Numbered from the stretch's first letter, positions 8,260 to 19,903 are shown. The stretch: DNA of 64,000 bases from CAVZYN01 sp963779515 (GCA_963779515.1 CAVZYN010000005.1:1-64000); one strand, 5' to 3'. Made by a program: numbers and translations. Notes: a model not told the origin generated them from the sequence alone.

Positions 8260-9123
8260 CTACCCCGCCTTACCCGTCTCGATCGGTAGCGCGTGGTCCG
8301 CCCCCCATTCGGTCCATGATCCGTCGTAGACCGCCGCATCCGGATTGCCGAGCTGCGCCAGCGCAAACGCGACGACGCCTGCCGTCACGCCCGACCCGCA
8401 GCTCGCCACCACCGGCCGTGCCAGATCGACCCCCGCCGCATCGAAGATCGCCTTCAACTGCGCCTTGTCCTTCAGCGTGCCATCCGCATTGAGCAAGCTC
8501 TGGAACGGCACGTTCTTCGATGACGGAATGCGTCCCGAGCGCAGCCCCTGGCGCGGCTCCGGCACCGCCCCTTCCCAACGATTGGCCGCGCGCGCATCGA
8601 CGATCTGCACGCGGCTGTTGCCGATCAGCGCCTTGACGTCGTCACGATCGCGCACCAGCGCCCCGTTGAAGCGCGGCGTGAAGTGACGTGGCGTCCGCGC
8701 CAGCGTCGGCTCATCGGTGACGGCGCGACCTTCGGCCTTCCACTTCTTCAAACCGCCATTCAACACCGCGACATCATTGTGCCCCATGCTGCGGAACATC
8801 CACCACACCCGCGCCGCCGAATAGAGCCCCTCGCTGTCATAGACGACGATGCGCAGGCCATCGCCGATCCCCATCTTCTTGACCTGCGAGGCAAACTGCA
8901 CGGTCCCGGGCAGCATGTGCGGCAGCGGGTTCTTCTTGTCGGCGACCTCGTCGATATCGAAGTAGAGCGCGCCCGGGATGTGCGCCGCCGCGTATTCGGC
9001 GCGCGCATTCCGCCCCGACGTCGGCAGGTGCATCGACCCGTCGAGCACCACGACATCTGGCGCGCTGAGATTGCTCGCGAGCCAGTCGGTCTCGACGATC
9101 CACTGCTTGGGGTCGGTGGGCAT
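8260..9123 (-). CDS. sseA: Sulfurtransferase, tandem rhodanese type (3-mercaptopyruvate sulfurtransferase family)
   Basis: The 287-residue protein contains two rhodanese modules. The N-terminal inactive one spans about 1-140 (VVVLDGSMHLP, IPGALYFDIDEV, YDSEGLYSAARVWW); the catalytic one spans 160-285 with ASCGSGVTAGVVAFAL, whose CGSGVTA loop is the mercaptopyruvate sulfurtransferase signature and whose cysteine carries the persulfide. The RxxGxIPSSKNVPF stretch is also typical. It transfers sulfur from 3-mercaptopyruvate or thiosulfate to acceptors. Start ATG at 9123 excludes a repeat-derived leader at the N terminus. It follows cysK and the alaX-like gene on the same strand, separated by a GC-rich palindrome. 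Confidence 0.9.
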   Translation of the reverse strand: MPTDPKQWIVETDWLASNLSAPDVVVLDGSMHLPTSGRNARAEYAAAHIPGALYFDIDEVADKKNPLPHMLPGTVQFASQVKKMGIGDGLRIVVYDSEGLYSAARVWWMFRSMGHNDVAVLNGGLKKWKAEGRAVTDEPTLARTPRHFTPRFNGALVRDRDDVKALIGNSRVQIVDARAANRWEGAVPEPRQGLRSGRIPSSKNVPFQSLLNADGTLKDKAQLKAIFDAAGVDLARPVVASCGSGVTAGVVAFALAQLGNPDAAVYDGSWTEWGADHALPIETGKAG

Positions 9124-9143
9124 GAGAAAGTACCTTGATCTGT

Positions 9144-9183
9144 CCCCTCTCCCCGCCTGCGGGGAGAGGGTTAGGGTGAGGGG
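9144..9183. repeat. Dispersed GC-rich palindrome
   Basis: CCCTCTCCCCGC followed by a 2-nt loop and GCGGGGAGAGGG forms a perfect hairpin, with a GTTAGGGTGAGGGG tail. This is the widely scattered rhizobial intergenic palindrome. It lies in the gap between the alaX-like gene and sseA, where it may attenuate or stabilise the shared transcript. Related elements occur at 41230-41278 and 42956-43026. Confidence 0.8.
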
Positions 9184-9239
9184 CGGCGACAAATTCGATC
9201 GGTGCGAGTGCAGTCCTCGCCCCGACCCGAGAGAGATGG

Positions 9240-9959
9240 TCAGACAAACGCAACGCGGATGCGGCGGTTGAGTTTGCCCTTTTTCTCAATTTTGGTCACG
9301 GCGACCGCGCCGATTTCCCCCGTCGCCCCGACATGGGTGCCCCCGCACGGCTGCAGATCGATGCCGCCATCCGCGCCGATCATGACGATGCGCACCTGGC
9401 CGCTGCCCATCGGCGGCTTCACAGCCATCGTGCGCACGAGCCCCGGGTTGGCCAGCAGTTCCGCGTCCGTGATCCACTTCTGACTGACCGGATGATTGGC
9501 GGCAACGAGGCCCATGAGATCCGCCGTCAGCTTATCCTTATCGACCGCGCTCGCATCCTCGATGTCGAAATCGAGCCGCCCTTCCGCCGCCCCGATCTGC
9601 CCACCCGTCACCGGAAACTTCACGAGGCTGCACAACAGATGCAGCGCCGTATGCATCCGCATGTACTTGTGCCGGATCTCCCAGTCGAGATGCACCCGCA
9701 CCGTATCGCCGGGCTTCGGCCGCGGCGACCCTTCCGGCGTCACGTGCACGATCGTCGCCTTGTCGGCGTCATAGACCGCAGTCGCGATCACACACGACCC
9801 GCCCGGAAAATCGAGCGTGCCCTGATCCCCCGGCTGCCCGCCCGCCGAGGCATAAAAAATCGTACGATCCAAAATCACGCCGCCGAGATCGTTGACCGCG
9901 AGCACCTTGGCCTCGATGGTCTTGAGATAGGCATCCGCGCGATGCAGTTGTTCCGTCAT
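9240..9959 (-). CDS. Alanyl-tRNA editing protein, AlaX type
   Basis: A free-standing editing domain of 239 residues related to the C-terminal half of alanyl-tRNA synthetase. It should hydrolyse mischarged Ser-tRNA-Ala (and perhaps Gly). The zinc-binding HTALH motif (in RMHTALHLLC) and the second ligand pair in PCGGTHVGATGEIG are intact. The N-terminal FYASAGGQPGDQGTL segment is the glycine-rich editing-domain entry. The size fits the AlaX-M class. The ATG at 9959 lies 1 nt downstream of the cysK stop, so both are made from one mRNA. Coupling of a cysteine biosynthetic enzyme with a proofreading factor is plausible, because O-acetylserine metabolism affects serine pools, but that is inference. 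Confidence 0.9.
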   Translation of the reverse strand: MTEQLHRADAYLKTIEAKVLAVNDLGGVILDRTIFYASAGGQPGDQGTLDFPGGSCVIATAVYDADKATIVHVTPEGSPRPKPGDTVRVHLDWEIRHKYMRMHTALHLLCSLVKFPVTGGQIGAAEGRLDFDIEDASAVDKDKLTADLMGLVAANHPVSQKWITDAELLANPGLVRTMAVKPPMGSGQVRIVMIGADGGIDLQPCGGTHVGATGEIGAVAVTKIEKKGKLNRRIRVAFV

Positions 9960-9960
9960 G

Positions 9961-11016
9961 TCAGGCTTTCTCGGCAGCGGCGAACATCGAGGGCATCGCG
10001 GACGTGGCAGTCAGCCACGCCGGCACCGGCAGATTTTTGGAGCGCAGGAAGTCTGGATTGAACAGCCGCGACTGATAGCGCGTGCCGTAATCGCAAAGAA
10101 TAGTGACGATCGTCTTTCCCGGCCCCAGCGCCTTCGCGAGCCGGATCGCCCCCGCGATGTTGACGCCCGACGAGGCGCCGAGACAAAGCCCCTCCTCCTC
10201 GAGCAGCTTGAAGACGATGTCGACCGCCTCGGCGTCGGGGATCTGGTACGCGTGATCCATCACCGCGCCCTCGAGATTGGCCGTGATCCGCCCCTGCCCG
10301 ATGCCCTCCGTGATCGACGATCCCTCGGATTTGAGTTCCCCCGTCGTAAAGTAGCTGTACAGCGCCGCCCCCGGCGGGTCGGCAATCCCGATCTGGATAT
10401 TCTTGTTGCGCGCCCTGAGGCCGATCGCAGTGCCGGCCAGCGTGCCCCCCGACCCGACGGCGCAAATGAACCCGTCGACCTTGCCGTCCGTCGCCTCATA
10501 AATCTCCAGCGCCGTCGTCTGGATGTGCGCCTCGCGGTTGGCGACATTGTCGAACTGGTTGGCGAACACCGCCCCATGCGGCTCGCTCTTATTCAGCGCT
10601 TCCGCCAGCCGCGCCGCATATTTGATGTAGTTGTTCGGGCTCTTGTAGGGCTGCGCCGGCACCTCGACGAGCGTCGCGCCCAGCAGCCTGAGCGTATCCT
10701 TCTTCTCCTGCGACTGCGTGTCCGGGATCACGATCACCGACCGGAAGCCGAGCGCGTTGCCAACCAGCGTCAGCCCGATCCCTGTGTTCCCCGCCGTGCC
10801 CTCCACGATCGTGCCGCCGGGCCGCAGCTGCCCGCGCTTGATCGCGTCCTGGATGATGAAGAGCGCCGCGCGATCCTTCACCGACTGTCCCGGGTTCATG
10901 AACTCGGCTTTGCCGAGGATCGTGCAGCCCGTCGCGTCCGACGCGCGCTTCAGTTTGATGAGGGGTGTGTGACCGATTGCCTGCGTCACGCCTGCCGCAT
11001 GTGCCACGCGTTGCAC
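9961..11016 (-). CDS. cysK: Cysteine synthase A (O-acetylserine sulfhydrylase)
   Basis: A PLP enzyme that makes cysteine from O-acetylserine and sulfide. The 351-residue protein has the PLP-lysine segment FMNPGQSVKDRAA, the substrate loop EGTAGNTGIGL, and the phosphate-binding GSGGTLAGTAIGL loop. It is about 30 residues longer than E. coli CysK, with an N-terminal lead and C-terminal tail common in alphaproteobacterial orthologues. The start is GTG at 11016. It heads a minus-strand unit with the alaX-like gene (1 nt gap) and probably sseA. A strong palindrome lies upstream at 11046-11092, in the promoter region. Confidence 0.93.
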   Translation of the reverse strand: MQRVAHAAGVTQAIGHTPLIKLKRASDATGCTILGKAEFMNPGQSVKDRAALFIIQDAIKRGQLRPGGTIVEGTAGNTGIGLTLVGNALGFRSVIVIPDTQSQEKKDTLRLLGATLVEVPAQPYKSPNNYIKYAARLAEALNKSEPHGAVFANQFDNVANREAHIQTTALEIYEATDGKVDGFICAVGSGGTLAGTAIGLRARNKNIQIGIADPPGAALYSYFTTGELKSEGSSITEGIGQGRITANLEGAVMDHAYQIPDAEAVDIVFKLLEEEGLCLGASSGVNIAGAIRLAKALGPGKTIVTILCDYGTRYQSRLFNPDFLRSKNLPVPAWLTATSAMPSMFAAAEKA

Positions 11017-11340
11017 CTTTGAATCCGATGTGGGCGGCGACCCTAGAGCAGTTTAGCCGAAGTGGGAACCGGTTCGGCGTGAAGAACTGCTCCGGCGCAA
11101 AAACGTCGAGCGCGTTTCTGAGTCAACAAAAGCAAACGCGCTCTTAAAAGCGCGACGCCGCGTTCGCAAGTGTGGCGCAATGGCTCATTTTTCGTTGTGA
11201 ACCCGCACTTTTGCCGCGTGCGCGTCCAATATTCGTACACCGCTTAACTCGGTTTTAACCGGACCTCCGGCAAATTCACCCTGCAACTTGAGGTCAGCAG
11301 GCCTCACTCCGAGTGCCTGTCCAATAAGGGTAAACTGAAC
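11017..11340. other. Divergent intergenic region between cysK and a porin-like gene
   Basis: No gene is seen. The stretch must contain divergent promoters for cysK (minus) and the outer-membrane protein gene (plus). It contains a dispersed palindrome at 11046-11092. The 200 bp before 11341 are A+T-richer than the surroundings, as expected for a strongly expressed outer-membrane protein promoter, but I cannot place -35 and -10 boxes confidently. Confidence 0.5.
11046..11092. repeat. Dispersed palindrome with two nested stems
   Basis: GAGCAGTT (11046-11053) pairs with AACTGCTC (11085-11092), and inside it GCCGAA (11056-11061) pairs with TTCGGC (11073-11078). The central GTGGGAACCGG core is characteristic of a very common rhizobial intergenic repeat. 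It lies about 30 bp upstream of the cysK start and could lie in its leader. Confidence 0.7.
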
Positions 11341-12414
11341 ATGAAGATCACGCGCACTGTTGGTCTGGCTGCGGCAGCACTCGCCGTTGCAGGCTTCGCT
11401 GGGTCGGCCAGCGCGGCTGACTTGGACAAAGGTCATTTCGGTCACGGCAACGGTCGCGCTGCTCGCGCCGCCGCAGCAGCTGCTCCTGCTCACGCCGCCG
11501 CGCACGCCGACGGCTATCAGTGGGGCGCACACGCCGCCCGCGGTCCCGCAGGCCCCTGCTACTTCCGCGCCGACCTCGGCTACTCCGTCTCCAAAGATCC
11601 CGACGTGAAATGGCCCGTCTCGAACGGCAGCTGGCGCTATACCGGCACGCAGGAACGGGCTACGACGCGACGACTGGCATCGTCAACGGGCGCGCCAGTG
11701 GGCTACGACCCCCGCTCAGGCCGCTTTACGTTCGCGACTTCATTTATGCTGGTGAAAGCACGACCACGCTTGGCTTCGAGAATTCGTGGATGGGCGGCGT
11801 TGGTGCCGGCTGCGGCACGGGCGCATGGGGTATTCGTGGTGAAGCAATGATCGACTTCCGCGGTGCACGTAAACTCGATGCAGAGCCGCTGTTCTTTCGA
11901 CACGGGTCCTGCAACCGCTCCGGTGGCGTTCGTTGTTCCTGCGGCTCCACCAGTGCCGTACACCCCCCTTGTCGGTGTCGATCCGCTCCACGCGACGATC
12001 CGCACCACGACCGCGATGGTCAACGCCTATAAGGACTTCGGCAACTTCGGCGGCTTCATGCCCTACGTCGGCGCCGGCGTCGGCGTCGCCTACAACCAGG
12101 TCGGCGAAATCTACTTCACCGGCAACCGCAACCTCACCAACCGCATCGAAGGCGCCAGCAAAGTCTCGCTCGCCTGGTCGCTGATGGCGGGTATCGGCTG
12201 GCAGGTCTCGGATCGCGCGATCCTCGACTTCGGCTACCGCTACATCGACATGGGCAACGCCCGCTCGGGCCGCGTCGACTCGGCAGGCTTCGTCAACCCG
12301 GCCGTCCGCATCGACGACCTCGCAGCACACGAGTTCAAGATCGGCCTCCGCTATCACTTCGGTGACAGCTGCTGCCAGCAGGTCTCCTACGCTCCGGTCC
12401 AACCGTTGAAGTAA
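11341..12414 (+). pseudogene. Outer-membrane beta-barrel (porin-like) protein, frame broken twice
   Basis: The reading frame opens with a clear Sec signal (MKITRTVGLAAAALAVAGFAG, cleavage near ASAADL) and an alanine/histidine-rich linker, then CYFRADLGYSVS, a typical first barrel strand. After SWRYTGT (about 11645) the barrel-like text continues in another frame (LGFENSWMGGVGAG, GIRGEAMIDFRG) until about 11900, then returns to the original frame for the strands VGAGVGVAYNQV, VSLAWSLMAGIGW, ILDFGYRYIDMG and the final EFKIGLRYHF. The two shifts compensate, so the whole is 1,074 nt. Either two indel sequencing errors or a decayed gene explain this; read in a single frame the product would stop at 11850. 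A strong terminator follows. Confidence 0.75.
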
Positions 12415-12445
12415 TCTCGAGAGCTCTTTGGAGCTCGTGAGCCAG

Positions 12446-12479
12446 GCAGCCGGTCCCAAAAAGGGCCGGCTGCTTTTTT
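12446..12479 (+). terminator. Rho-independent terminator after the porin-like gene
   Basis: GCAGCCGGTCCC (12446-12457), an AAAAA loop and GGGCCGGCTGC (12463-12473) form a strong stem with one bulged T, followed directly by six T (12474-12479). It lies about 30 bp after the stop at 12414 and is one of the clearest terminators in the window. Confidence 0.9.
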
Positions 12480-12564
12480 GTTTGCCCCCGCCCACTCTTG
12501 GCACGCCCCTTGCTTCATTCTCGCTGCAGGACCGTTGTGTCCCGCTGACCCCGAGGAGAGGGCG

Positions 12565-12732
12565 ATGTTCCGCGCATTCGCCGTAGCAATAGCAATCGCC
12601 GTTCTTGCCCTGTTCCTGACGGGGCACATCCGCATGTCGGATTTGCACGTCAGCAGCCAGAACTGGCAGTACCTGATGGTCCTGCCCTGGGCCTTCGTGA
12701 TGTTCCTGGTCCAGCGCATGGACCGCGACTGA
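12565..12732 (+). CDS. Small membrane protein, 55 residues
   Basis: A short ORF starting ATG at 12565 with an AGGAG ribosome site about 8 nt upstream. Two hydrophobic segments (FAVAIAIAVLALFLTG and YLMVLPWAFVMFLVQ) flank a polar loop containing SSQNW, predicting a hairpin in the inner membrane. The frame extends upstream to 12478, but that part overlaps the terminator and has no support. Family unknown. It lies between the porin-like gene's terminator and tRNA-Leu and appears to be its own transcription unit. Confidence 0.6.
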   Translation: MFRAFAVAIAIAVLALFLTGHIRMSDLHVSSQNWQYLMVLPWAFVMFLVQRMDRD

Positions 12733-12956
12733 TTTCTCTCCGATCGCCCCACTTAGCCGTTGATAAGAGACGCAACCGCCAGATATATGTCGCCCGGCGT
12801 CGGCGACGGACGTCTCGGGCGATCCCCCGGTTTGGGCGGAGCGCTTGAAGGCATGGATCGGAACCTCACCTCTGCAAGCCCTGCTGGCCTCAATCCTCGG
12901 ATCGTCCCTGGATGCGCGGCCGGCGGACGGTTTTTCGAGGCGGGTGCCGGCATGCG

Positions 12957-13041
12957 GCGGGCGTGGTGGAATTGGTAGACACACCAGATTTAGGTTCTGG
13001 CGGTTCACGCCGTGGGGGTTCAAATCCCTCCGCCCGCACCA
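12957..13041 (+). tRNA. tRNA-Leu (anticodon TAG)
   Basis: A class II cloverleaf of 85 nt. The acceptor arm GCGGGCG (12957-12963) pairs with CGCCCGC (13031-13037) and is followed by A and an encoded CCA. The D loop has GGTGGAATTGGTAGAC, the anticodon stem CCAGA/TCTGG encloses TTTAGGT giving TAG, and the variable arm (CGGTTCACGCCG) and the T arm (GGGGGTTCAAATCCCTC) are intact. It lies about 80 bp upstream of trigger factor. Confidence 0.96.
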
Positions 13042-13119
13042 GATCGCCAACAGAATGCGAGGCCGGGCGCCGTGCGGCGTTCCGGAAAGACGGGATCGAG
13101 ACCAGGATCGAGTAAGGTC

Positions 13120-14541
13120 ATGCAAGTCACTGAAACGAATGCCAGCGGATTGAAGCGCGAATTGAAAGTGGTGATCCCGCAGAGCGAGATCGGCACCCGC
13201 TACGTGGCGCGCCTCGACGAGGTGAAGGACCAGATCCAGATCAAGGGCTTCCGCAAGGGCAAGGTGCCGGTCGCCCACATCAAAAAGCTCTACGGCCGCT
13301 CGCTGATGGCCGAGACCATCGAGCAGACCGTGCAGGAGACGAGCAAGAAGGCGATCGAGGAGCGCAAGGAGCGCCCCGCCGTGCAGCCGAACATCATCTT
13401 CAGCGAAGACAAATCCGAGATTGAGCAGGTGATCGAGGGCAAACTCGATCTTGCCTACACCATGAAATTCGAGGTGCTGCCTGAGATCGCCATCGCCGAT
13501 CTCTCGACACTCTCGCTCGAACGCCTGTCCGCCGACGTCGACGACGCCGAGGTCGACAAGGCGCTGGCCCAGCTCGCCGAACGCGCCATGAAATACGAGG
13601 ACGAAGACGGTCGCGCCGCCAGCATGAAAGATCGCGTCAAGATCGATTTTGCAGGTAAAATCGATGGTGTCGTGTTCCCCGGCGGCACCGGCGAAGACAT
13701 GGACGTCGTGCTCGGCCAAGGCGGTTTCATCCCCGGCTTCGAGGACGGCATGATCGGCGCCAAGGCCGGCGAAGAACGCGCCGTCAACGCAACCTTCCCC
13801 GAGGCCTACGGCGAGAAGACGCTGGCCGGCAAGACCGCCGTGTTCGACGTCAAGGTGAAAGCCGTCGCCAAGCCGGTGCCGCCGGCGATGGACGACGACT
13901 TCGCCAAGACCCTCGGACTCGAAAATTTCGATCGCTTGAAAGAGATCATCAAGGGCCAGATCACTGGCGAATACTCCAACGTCAGCCGCATGAAGCTGAA
14001 GCGTCAGCTGCTCGACGAACTCGACAAGGTCCATTCTTTCGAACTGCCCGAAGCGCTCGTTGAAAGCGAATTCAATGGCATCTGGCAGCAGGTCGAATCC
14101 GGTCTGAAACAGTCCGGCAAAACCTTCGCCGACGAAGGCAAGACCGAAGAGCAGAGCAAGGCGGAGTACCGCAAGATCGCCGAGCGCCGCGTCCGTCTCG
14201 GCCTCGTCATCGGCGAGATCGGCGACAAGAACAAGATCACCGTCAATCAGGACGAGCTGCGCGGCGCCCTGATCGAGCAGGCCCGCCGCTATCCGGGTCA
14301 AGAGAAGATGGTCTACGAGTACTACCAAAAGAACCCGGCCGCCCTCACCGAGCTGCGCGCACCGATCTTCGAGGACAAGGTGGTCGACCATGTCGTCGCA
14401 CTCGCCAAGACGACCGACAAGAAGGTCTCGCGCGAAGAGCTGATGCTGCCGCTGCCCGACGACATGCCGGCCTTCCCCGGTGCCGGCCATGCGCACGACC
14501 ACGATCCGGCGACCTGCACCGATCCGACGCACAATCACTGA
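13120..14541 (+). CDS. tig: Trigger factor, ribosome-associated chaperone and prolyl isomerase
   Basis: The 473-residue protein has the N-terminal ribosome-binding domain with the GFRKGKVP signature (residues 44-51), an FKBP-type isomerase domain (about 150-240; VKIDFAGKIDGVVFPGG and IPGFEDGMIG), and the helical C-terminal chaperone domain. It binds nascent chains at the exit tunnel. The tail is histidine/aspartate-rich (GHAHDHDPATCTDPTHNH), which could bind metal ions and is not part of the canonical fold. ATG at 13120 matches the family N terminus; the longer frame covers the tRNA. It opens the tig-clpP-clpX-lon-hupB protein-quality cluster. Confidence 0.97.
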   Translation: MQVTETNASGLKRELKVVIPQSEIGTRYVARLDEVKDQIQIKGFRKGKVPVAHIKKLYGRSLMAETIEQTVQETSKKAIEERKERPAVQPNIIFSEDKSEIEQVIEGKLDLAYTMKFEVLPEIAIADLSTLSLERLSADVDDAEVDKALAQLAERAMKYEDEDGRAASMKDRVKIDFAGKIDGVVFPGGTGEDMDVVLGQGGFIPGFEDGMIGAKAGEERAVNATFPEAYGEKTLAGKTAVFDVKVKAVAKPVPPAMDDDFAKTLGLENFDRLKEIIKGQITGEYSNVSRMKLKRQLLDELDKVHSFELPEALVESEFNGIWQQVESGLKQSGKTFADEGKTEEQSKAEYRKIAERRVRLGLVIGEIGDKNKITVNQDELRGALIEQARRYPGQEKMVYEYYQKNPAALTELRAPIFEDKVVDHVVALAKTTDKKVSREELMLPLPDDMPAFPGAGHAHDHDPATCTDPTHNH

Positions 14542-14648
14542 CCCGCACCCGCTCTGCCCGATGGGGGCTTTGCACAGCGCGGCGCATCACCTATCTACAA
14601 CTCGACTGTTTTGCGACGCCGACACCCGATAGCTCTCAAGGACATGGC

Positions 14649-15284
14649 ATGACCTCCTCCCCCATCACGAACACCTACTGGCCGGCCGTGATCGAGCAGA
14701 CCGCGCGCGGGGAGAAGCAATTCGACCTCGCCTCGCGCATGCTGCAGGACCGCATTCTGTTCGTGGTCGGCCCGATCGAGGACCTGATGGCCAACTCGAT
14801 CTGCATGCAGCTTCTCTTCCTCGAGTCCCAGAACCCGAAGAAGGAAATTGCCATGTATATCAACTCGCCCGGCGGCGTGGTGACGTCCGGCATGGCCATT
14901 TATGACACCATGCAGTTCATCCGCTGCCCCGTCGCCACCCTCTGCATGGGCCAGGCCGCGTCCATGGGCTCGCTGCTGCTGTCGGCCGGCGCCAAGGGCA
15001 TGCGCTACGTCCTGCCCAACGCCCGCGTCATGGTGCATCAGCCGTCCGGCGGCTTTCAGGGCCAGGCGAGCGATATCGAACGCCATGCTGAAGATATCGT
15101 AAAGATGAAGCGGCGCCTCAATGAGGTGTATGTCAAGCACACTGGCCAGCCATACGAAGTCATCGAAAGAACGCTTGACCGCGATTACTTCATGACGGCA
15201 GAGCAAGCCCGCGATTTCGGCCTCGTCGACAAAGTCTTGACCAGCCGCGAAGAAGTTGAACTGGCACTTGGGAAATCGTCGTAA
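14649..15284 (+). CDS. clpP: ATP-dependent Clp protease proteolytic subunit
   Basis: Serine peptidase that assembles as a double heptamer and partners ClpX or ClpA. The 211-residue chain has the catalytic serine in QAASMGS (Ser105), histidine in VMVHQPSGG (His130) and aspartate in LDRDYFM (Asp179). The N-terminal lead of about 25 residues before LLQDRI-like text (MLQDRILFV) resembles a short propeptide. It lies 108 bp after tig and 300 bp before clpX, the normal order in the class. Length and motifs are fully typical. Confidence 0.97.
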   Translation: MTSSPITNTYWPAVIEQTARGEKQFDLASRMLQDRILFVVGPIEDLMANSICMQLLFLESQNPKKEIAMYINSPGGVVTSGMAIYDTMQFIRCPVATLCMGQAASMGSLLLSAGAKGMRYVLPNARVMVHQPSGGFQGQASDIERHAEDIVKMKRRLNEVYVKHTGQPYEVIERTLDRDYFMTAEQARDFGLVDKVLTSREEVELALGKSS

Positions 15285-15585
15285 AGACCTGCGTTGATTG
15301 CAGCGTTTGACAGGCACATGTCAGGCACGATCCCTGCATATGCCTCTTGTGACAGTCGTATTTTCGGCATAGTCCGGCCGTTGATGTGGCTGTCAGGACG
15401 CTGTGGGTATTACGTGCCACACCGCCTTTAATCGATCCTTGATCTAGGCAGCGCTAGCATGCTCTGATCGAGGAGTAGGGATTCCCGGGCGCGCGAACCT
15501 AGCGCCATCGTAAGTGCCCCCGGGAGTTCGCGCAGGTGACGGCTATGGGGCCGCCATCGGCACCGCAGATGGGTGAGAAAGCCGC
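15285..15585. other. clpP-clpX intergenic region
   Basis: No gene is visible. The gap of about 300 bp before clpX suggests an independent clpX promoter; heat-shock control is usual for this gene, but I could not fix a convincing sigma-32 or sigma-70 box by eye. No strong terminator hairpin follows clpP. Confidence 0.45.
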
Positions 15586-16836
15586 ATGGCCCAGGAAAAA
15601 AATACTCTGTACTGCTCGTTCTGCGGCAAGAGTCAGCACGAAGTCCGCAAATTGATCGCGGGCCCGACGGTGTTCATCTGTGATGAATGCGTCGAATTGT
15701 GCATGGATATCATCCGCGAGGAGAACAAGAACACCCTCGTGAAGTCCCGCGACGGCGTCCCGACGCCGCACGAAATCTGCACCGTTCTCGACAGCTACGT
15801 GATCGGCCAGGACCACGCCAAGCGGGTCCTCTCCGTGGCGGTCCACAACCACTACAAGCGCCTCAATCACGCCGCCAAGAACAACGACGTCGAACTGGCG
15901 AAATCGAACATCCTCCTGTGCGGCCCAACAGGCTGCGGCAAGACGCTGCTCGCCCAGACGCTCGCCCGCATTCTCGACGTTCCCTTCACCATGGCCGACG
16001 CCACCACGCTGACGGAAGCCGGCTATGTCGGCGAAGACGTCGAAAACATCATCCTGAAGCTGCTGCAGAACGCCGATTACAACGTCGAGCGCGCCCAGCG
16101 CGGCATCGTCTACATCGACGAAATCGACAAGATTAGTCGCAAGTCCGACAACCCCTCCATCACCCGCGACGTCTCGGGCGAAGGCGTGCAGCAGGCCCTC
16201 CTGAAGATCATGGAAGGCACCGTTGCGAGCGTTCCCCCCCAGGGCGGCCGCAAGCATCCTCAACAGGAGTTCCTGCAGGTCGATACGTCGAACATCCTCT
16301 TCATCTGCGGCGGCGCCTTCGCCGGCCTCGAGAAGATCATTTCGAGCCGCGGCCGTGGCTCCTCGATCGGCTTCGGCGCGAAAGTAACGGGCCCCGACGA
16401 GCGCCGCACCGGCGAAGTCTTGAAGGGTGTCGAGCCCGAGGACCTGTTGAAGTTCGGCTTGATCCCCGAGTTCATCGGCCGTCTCCCTGTGATCGCCACG
16501 CTCGAGGATCTCGACGAAGCCGCCCTGATGCAGATCCTGACCACCCCGAAGAACGCGCTCGTGAAGCAGTACCAGCGCCTGTTCGAGATGGAAGACGTGA
16601 AGTTGACTCTGACGCAGGAAGCCCTGAAAGCGATCTCGCGCAAAGCCATCGAACGCAAGACCGGCGCGCGCGGCCTGCGCTCGATCATGGAAGGCATCCT
16701 GCTCGACTCGATGTTCGAACTCCCCGGCCTCAAGGGCGTCGAAGAGGTCGTCATCGGACCTGAGGTGGTCGAAGGCGGCGCTCGGCCGCTTCGGATATAC
16801 TCAGACAGGGCCGAAGAAAAAGGCTCAAGCGCCTGA
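15586..16836 (+). CDS. clpX: ATP-dependent Clp protease ATP-binding subunit ClpX
   Basis: AAA+ unfoldase that feeds substrates to ClpP. The 416-residue product starts with the zinc-binding domain (Cys10, Cys13, Cys32, Cys35), then Walker A GPTGCGKTLLAQ, the pore loop GYVGED, Walker B IVYIDEIDK and the sensor 2 region GARGLRS. An IGF-type ClpP-docking loop is present as SIGFGAKV. Start ATG at 15586 fits the conserved N terminus. In Alphaproteobacteria ClpXP degrades cell-cycle regulators, so it is probably essential here; that is family knowledge, not seen in the sequence. Confidence 0.98.
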   Translation: MAQEKNTLYCSFCGKSQHEVRKLIAGPTVFICDECVELCMDIIREENKNTLVKSRDGVPTPHEICTVLDSYVIGQDHAKRVLSVAVHNHYKRLNHAAKNNDVELAKSNILLCGPTGCGKTLLAQTLARILDVPFTMADATTLTEAGYVGEDVENIILKLLQNADYNVERAQRGIVYIDEIDKISRKSDNPSITRDVSGEGVQQALLKIMEGTVASVPPQGGRKHPQQEFLQVDTSNILFICGGAFAGLEKIISSRGRGSSIGFGAKVTGPDERRTGEVLKGVEPEDLLKFGLIPEFIGRLPVIATLEDLDEAALMQILTTPKNALVKQYQRLFEMEDVKLTLTQEALKAISRKAIERKTGARGLRSIMEGILLDSMFELPGLKGVEEVVIGPEVVEGGARPLRIYSDRAEEKGSSA

Positions 16837-17205
16837 TCCTTACGTTGCGCGAACGCTTGGGTGGCATGCGGAGCAACTGCGTGCCCCGCGTTGCAAGTGC
16901 GCGTCATTTACACCGTTTTCACGCCGTCCGCACAGAGATGTTGTGGACCATTGCCCAACCGGGTTATGCGGGCCTTGATCCGTTGTGGCTAATGCCCATC
17001 TTGAGTGCACGGAATTGAGTGACGGCGCGCCGCCACTCTGTTTTCTGAAATTGAGATAGGATCCCCGCAATCTGAACAAATCCCTCGTGGATGGTCGACC
17101 AAAGAGGTAAGTGGACAGTCACAATTCGAGCATTGTGCCGCCACGCGCCCTCATTAGACGGCCATCTATTGGGACAGTAGCGTCGAAGATCCTCTGGGAG
17201 ACGAG
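16837..17205. other. clpX-lon intergenic region
   Basis: About 370 bp with no supported ORF. It should hold the lon promoter; the A+T-rich segment around 17035-17060 is a candidate, but I make no box assignments. A ribosome site (GGGAGACGAG) precedes the lon ATG at 17206. Confidence 0.45.
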
Positions 17206-19629
<2,424 letters not shown>

Positions 19630-19656
19630 GCGTTACTGATCGGCGAATAATCCGTA

Positions 19657-19690
19657 CCCCCCGCGACCTTCCAGCGCGGGGGGTCTTTTT
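19657..19690 (+). terminator. Rho-independent terminator of lon
   Basis: CCCCCCGCG (19657-19665) pairs with CGCGGGGGG (19675-19683) around a 9-nt loop, followed by TC and five T (19686-19690). It starts 28 bp after the lon stop. Confidence 0.92.
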
Positions 19691-19903
19691 ATGCCCTGCT
19701 GAACGTCGTAAACGAGGGTCAAATGCCCGTAAATTGGGGGTCTTCTGGCCGTTTTTCCGCTTGACGGTCCCGGTTTTTGGTCGTCTTTGCCGAGTGCAGC
19801 TGAAGTGTGGCCATAGGGTCACCTAGCCCAGCGTCAGACCTCAAGCGACCTCGGCCGGAAATCTCAAGCGCGTAGCAGCACAAGTACATAAAGGATCAAC
19901 ACA

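Noticed and set aside
11740..14538. 932-residue minus-strand open frame
   Set aside because: It is antisense to trigger factor and the porin-like gene and covers tRNA-Leu; composition is that of a reverse-strand shadow.
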